A stretch of 7,191 bases of DNA from Myxococcota bacterium. Lineage in GTDB: Bacteria; Myxococcota_A; Polyangia; HGW-17; JAJRWW01. Within the stretch, counting starts at the first letter, position 1. The number at the start of each line of letters is the position of its first letter. The notes beneath the pieces were generated by a model. It was not told the origin of the DNA. It saw only the letters and a program-made list of their open reading frames with translations, and did no database searches. The position numbers were made by a program, and so were the translations under genes. Shown here piece after piece: positions 5,516-7,191 of this stretch. The stretch is from positions 1 through 7,191 of the forward strand of contig JAJRWW010000708.1 of assembly GCA_024276595.1 (NCBI GenBank), in the 5' to 3' direction.

Positions 5516-7191
5516 ATGCGCCGACATTTGCTTTTTCCATTGACAGCCCTGGGGGTCGGGCTGCTGGCCTTCTCTGGCTGCAGCTTCGACAAGTCCGGGC
5601 TGCGCCACCTGGAGAACGTCAACTCGAACAACGTCAACTCGAACAACAGCAACTCGAACGACAACACCGCCTCCTGCGGCGACGGCCTGGTGGGCGGAGA
5701 CGAGACCTGCGACGACGGCAACATATCCCCCAATGACGGCTGTGGGCCCGACTGCTCCGTGGAGAACGGCTACCAGTGCATCGGTGAGCCCAGCGTGTGC
5801 ACCTCGGTGTGCGGAGACGGGCTGGTGGCCAGGGGCCAGGAGGGATGCGACGACGGCAACACCAGCCCCGGTGACGGCTGCGGGCCCGACTGCCAGGCCG
5901 AGGAGGGCTACGTCTGCTTTGGGGAGCCCTCGGTTTGCAACGAGACCTGTGGGAACGGCTCGCTCGACACGGGAGAGGCCTGCGACGATGGCAACACCAG
6001 CGACTGCGACGGCTGCGCAGGCGACTGCTCCAGGGAGGACAACCAGTGCGGAGACGGCTTCACCGAGTGCGGCGAGGCCTGCGATGACGCCAACAACAAT
6101 GCCTGCGACGGCTGCTCTGCCGACTGCACCCGGGTGGACAATCAGTGCGGGGACGGCATCGCCGAATGTCAAGAGGTGTGCGACGACGGCAACACCAGCG
6201 ACTGTGACGGGTGCAGGGGCGACTGCACCGCTCAGGAGACGGGCTGCGGCGATGGCTTTGTCTGCGGCCCGGAGGTGTGCGACGACGGCAACACCAACGA
6301 CTGCGACGGATGCGCAGGCGACTGCTCCAGGGCGGACAACCAGTGTGGAGACGTGGTGCGGGAATGCGGAGAGGCCTGTGAAGGCACCGACTTTGGCGGT
6401 GCGACCTGCTCCAGCGAGACGGGCGGGGCCCTACCCGGGGGCTCCCTCGCCTGCACGGCGGGCTGCACCATCGACACATCCGGCTGCCTCGGAGTGGTGT
6501 CCTGCCCCAGCAACGCGAGCTGCCCCACCGGACTGCAGTGTGTCGACAGCTCTTGCGAGCCAGTGGGGGACACCTGCGACGACTCGCCCGTGCTGCTCTC
6601 CTCCTCGGGCACCTTCGACCACACCCTGGAGAACCTCTCCAACAGCTACAACGCCGGCTCCGGCGGGCTCGACTGCCCGGAGCTCGGCATCGCCGACTCC
6701 AACGGCAGAGACCGCGTCTACCGCATAGACCTGGCCACGGGTGACTACTTCAGCGCCTGGATACACCCGCAAGGCTGGAACCCGGTCCTCTTCATTACCG
6801 ACACCTGCCCAATCACCTCCTGTCTGCCGGGCAGAAACGACGCATCCCTGAACCAGGACCAGGCACCGGAGCGGCTGGACTACGTGGCCAGCACCGCCCA
6901 GACCATCTACCTGGTGGTGGATGGGGATGACGACGACGGGGACTACCGGCTGGACTTCGTCCGCGGCGCCACCGCGGACTGGACCTACCTGGATGACACC
7001 CTGGATGTGCTCTTCAGCGAGGTCCTCCCGGACCCTCAATCCTCGGACTTGGGCATCAACGACGCCTGCGAGTGGTTCGAGCTGTTCAACGCGGAAACCT
7101 CCCTGGCGGTGAACCTCGAAGGCTCCACCTTCGTCACCGACGCCGGGAGCTTCTGGGTGGATCTGCCGCTGCTCATAGGCCCCCAGGAGCA
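5516..7191 (+). CDS. modular cysteine-rich lipoprotein with myxo_disulf_rpt/DUF4215 repeats, PPC-like and lamin-tail domains (3' end outside the window)
   Basis: The frame has no stop from ATG 5516 to the right edge, giving at least 558 residues. Residues 1-22 are a signal peptide ending LLAFSGC; Cys22 is the predicted lipid site, although Phe at -3 is an atypical lipobox residue. A linker of about 30 residues follows, rich in Asn and Ser (VNSNNVNSNNSNSND). Residues 54-324 contain seven cysteine-rich repeats of the CGDG...CDDGN...DGC...C type, a family common in secreted myxobacterial proteins and presumably disulfide-bonded. A smaller Cys motif (330-347) is followed by a beta domain at ~354-482 ending IYLVVDGDDDDGDYRLDF, the typical close of bacterial pre-peptidase C-terminal (PPC)-like domains. 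From ~499, LFSEVLPDP...EWFELFN...VTDAGSF matches the start of a lamin-tail domain, cut by the window edge. No catalytic motif is seen. A role in surface adhesion, display or envelope structure is inference. Confidence 0.92.
   Translation, partial: MRRHLLFPLTALGVGLLAFSGCSFDKSGLRHLENVNSNNVNSNNSNSNDNTASCGDGLVGGDETCDDGNISPNDGCGPDCSVENGYQCIGEPSVCTSVCGDGLVARGQEGCDDGNTSPGDGCGPDCQAEEGYVCFGEPSVCNETCGNGSLDTGEACDDGNTSDCDGCAGDCSREDNQCGDGFTECGEACDDANNNACDGCSADCTRVDNQCGDGIAECQEVCDDGNTSDCDGCRGDCTAQETGCGDGFVCGPEVCDDGNTNDCDGCAGDCSRADNQCGDVVRECGEACEGTDFGGATCSSETGGALPGGSLACTAGCTIDTSGCLGVVSCPSNASCPTGLQCVDSSCEPVGDTCDDSPVLLSSSGTFDHTLENLSNSYNAGSGGLDCPELGIADSNGRDRVYRIDLATGDYFSAWIHPQGWNPVLFITDTCPITSCLPGRNDASLNQDQAPERLDYVASTAQTIYLVVDGDDDDGDYRLDFVRGATADWTYLDDTLDVLFSEVLPDPQSSDLGINDACEWFELFNAETSLAVNLEGSTFVTDAGSFWVDLPLLIGPQE
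5618..5662 (+). repeat. three tandem 15-bp units encoding the Asn/Ser linker
   Basis: GTCAACTCGAACAAC occurs twice in succession (5618-5632, 5633-5647), followed by a third copy differing at 3 of 15 bases (5648-5662). The units encode VNSNN, VNSNN and SNSND, between the lipidated Cys and the first cysteine-rich repeat. Identical codons, not merely identical residues, point to slippage or recent duplication. The stretch is likely a flexible tether from membrane to folded domains. Confidence 0.85.
5675..6487 (+). repeat. seven coding cysteine-rich repeats (two long, four of exactly 99 bp, one divergent)
   Basis: Units begin at the first Cys of CGDG/CGNG at 5675, 5810, 5948, 6047, 6146, 6245 and 6344. 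Units 1-2 span 135 and 138 bp, contain a GYxCxGEPSVC tail and have six Cys each. Units 3-6 are each exactly 99 bp (33 residues), lack that tail and mostly carry an added Cys at position 7 or 8 of the unit. Unit 3 lacks it and has five Cys. Unit 7 keeps the start (CGDVVRECGEACEG) but loses CDDGN and runs on for 48 residues with seven Cys. The acidic CDDGN...DxDGC core might also bind calcium, but this is not shown. Confidence 0.92.

Noticed and set aside
5311..5733. Upstream extension of the phosphoesterase frame to an ATG at 5733
   Set aside because: It would cover the divergent promoter and the antisense side of the cysteine-rich gene's start, and would bury the lipoprotein signal peptide 141 residues inside the protein.
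5423..6172. Hydrophobic, repetitive 249-codon minus-strand frame resembling a membrane protein
   Set aside because: Its Val/Ala/Gly-rich periodicity is the complement of the CDDGN repeat codons of the real gene on the plus strand.
5948..6343. Regular 99-bp period considered as a CRISPR or other non-coding array
   Set aside because: The period is a multiple of three, the variation respects the protein frame (Cys, Asp and Gly conserved), and there are no constant repeats alternating with unique spacers.
5733..6728. 331-codon plus-strand frame within the cysteine-rich gene
   Set aside because: It is the other forward frame of the repeat array, rich in Ala/Thr/Pro/Arg. The overlapping frame from 5516 has the signal peptide, ribosome binding site and recognised domains.

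Overview
The window is GC-rich DNA with strongly G/C-biased third codon positions. Its gene content points to a Myxococcota/Bradymonadota-type bacterium (the former Deltaproteobacteria). The best clue is an array of cysteine-rich CGDG...CDDGN...DGC repeats of the 'myxo_disulf_rpt'/DUF4215 kind. Lipoproteins that begin CGDD or continue into an Asn/Ser-rich linker fit the same group. No species can be named from the sequence alone.

Layout: (1) positions 1-319 hold the last ~105 codons of a plus-strand gene that enters from the left edge; I do not recognise its family. (2) 397-2667 (+) encodes a predicted lipoprotein alpha-amylase-family (GH13) glycoside hydrolase with a CBM48-like glycogen/starch-binding domain and a second beta domain in front of a complete catalytic barrel. 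(3) 2671-5310 (-) is convergent with the amylase, its stop codon only 3 bp away. It encodes a predicted lipoprotein joining a YVTN-type beta-propeller to a phosphoesterase (alkaline phosphatase/phospholipase C superfamily) domain, with a tail containing a textbook EF-hand calcium loop. (4) 5311-5515 is the only sizeable intergenic region. It separates two divergent genes and holds both ribosome binding sites, a plausible sigma70-type promoter for the rightward gene, and two perfect inverted repeats in front of the leftward gene. (5) 5516-7191 (+) runs off the right edge and encodes a third predicted lipoprotein: an Asn/Ser linker, seven cysteine-rich repeats, a PPC-like beta domain and the start of a lamin-tail domain.

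Three consecutive genes therefore encode predicted cell-envelope lipoproteins: one polysaccharide hydrolase, one phosphoester hydrolase and one disulfide-rich modular protein. The shared control region between genes 3 and 4 allows co-regulation but does not prove it. No mobile element, CRISPR array, tRNA or rRNA is visible. I see no clearly new defence or mobile system. The most distinctive points are the domain combinations, the 99-bp protein-coding repeat with a non-neighbouring pair of near-identical units, the EF-hand loop on the phosphoesterase tail, and the palindromes between the divergent genes.
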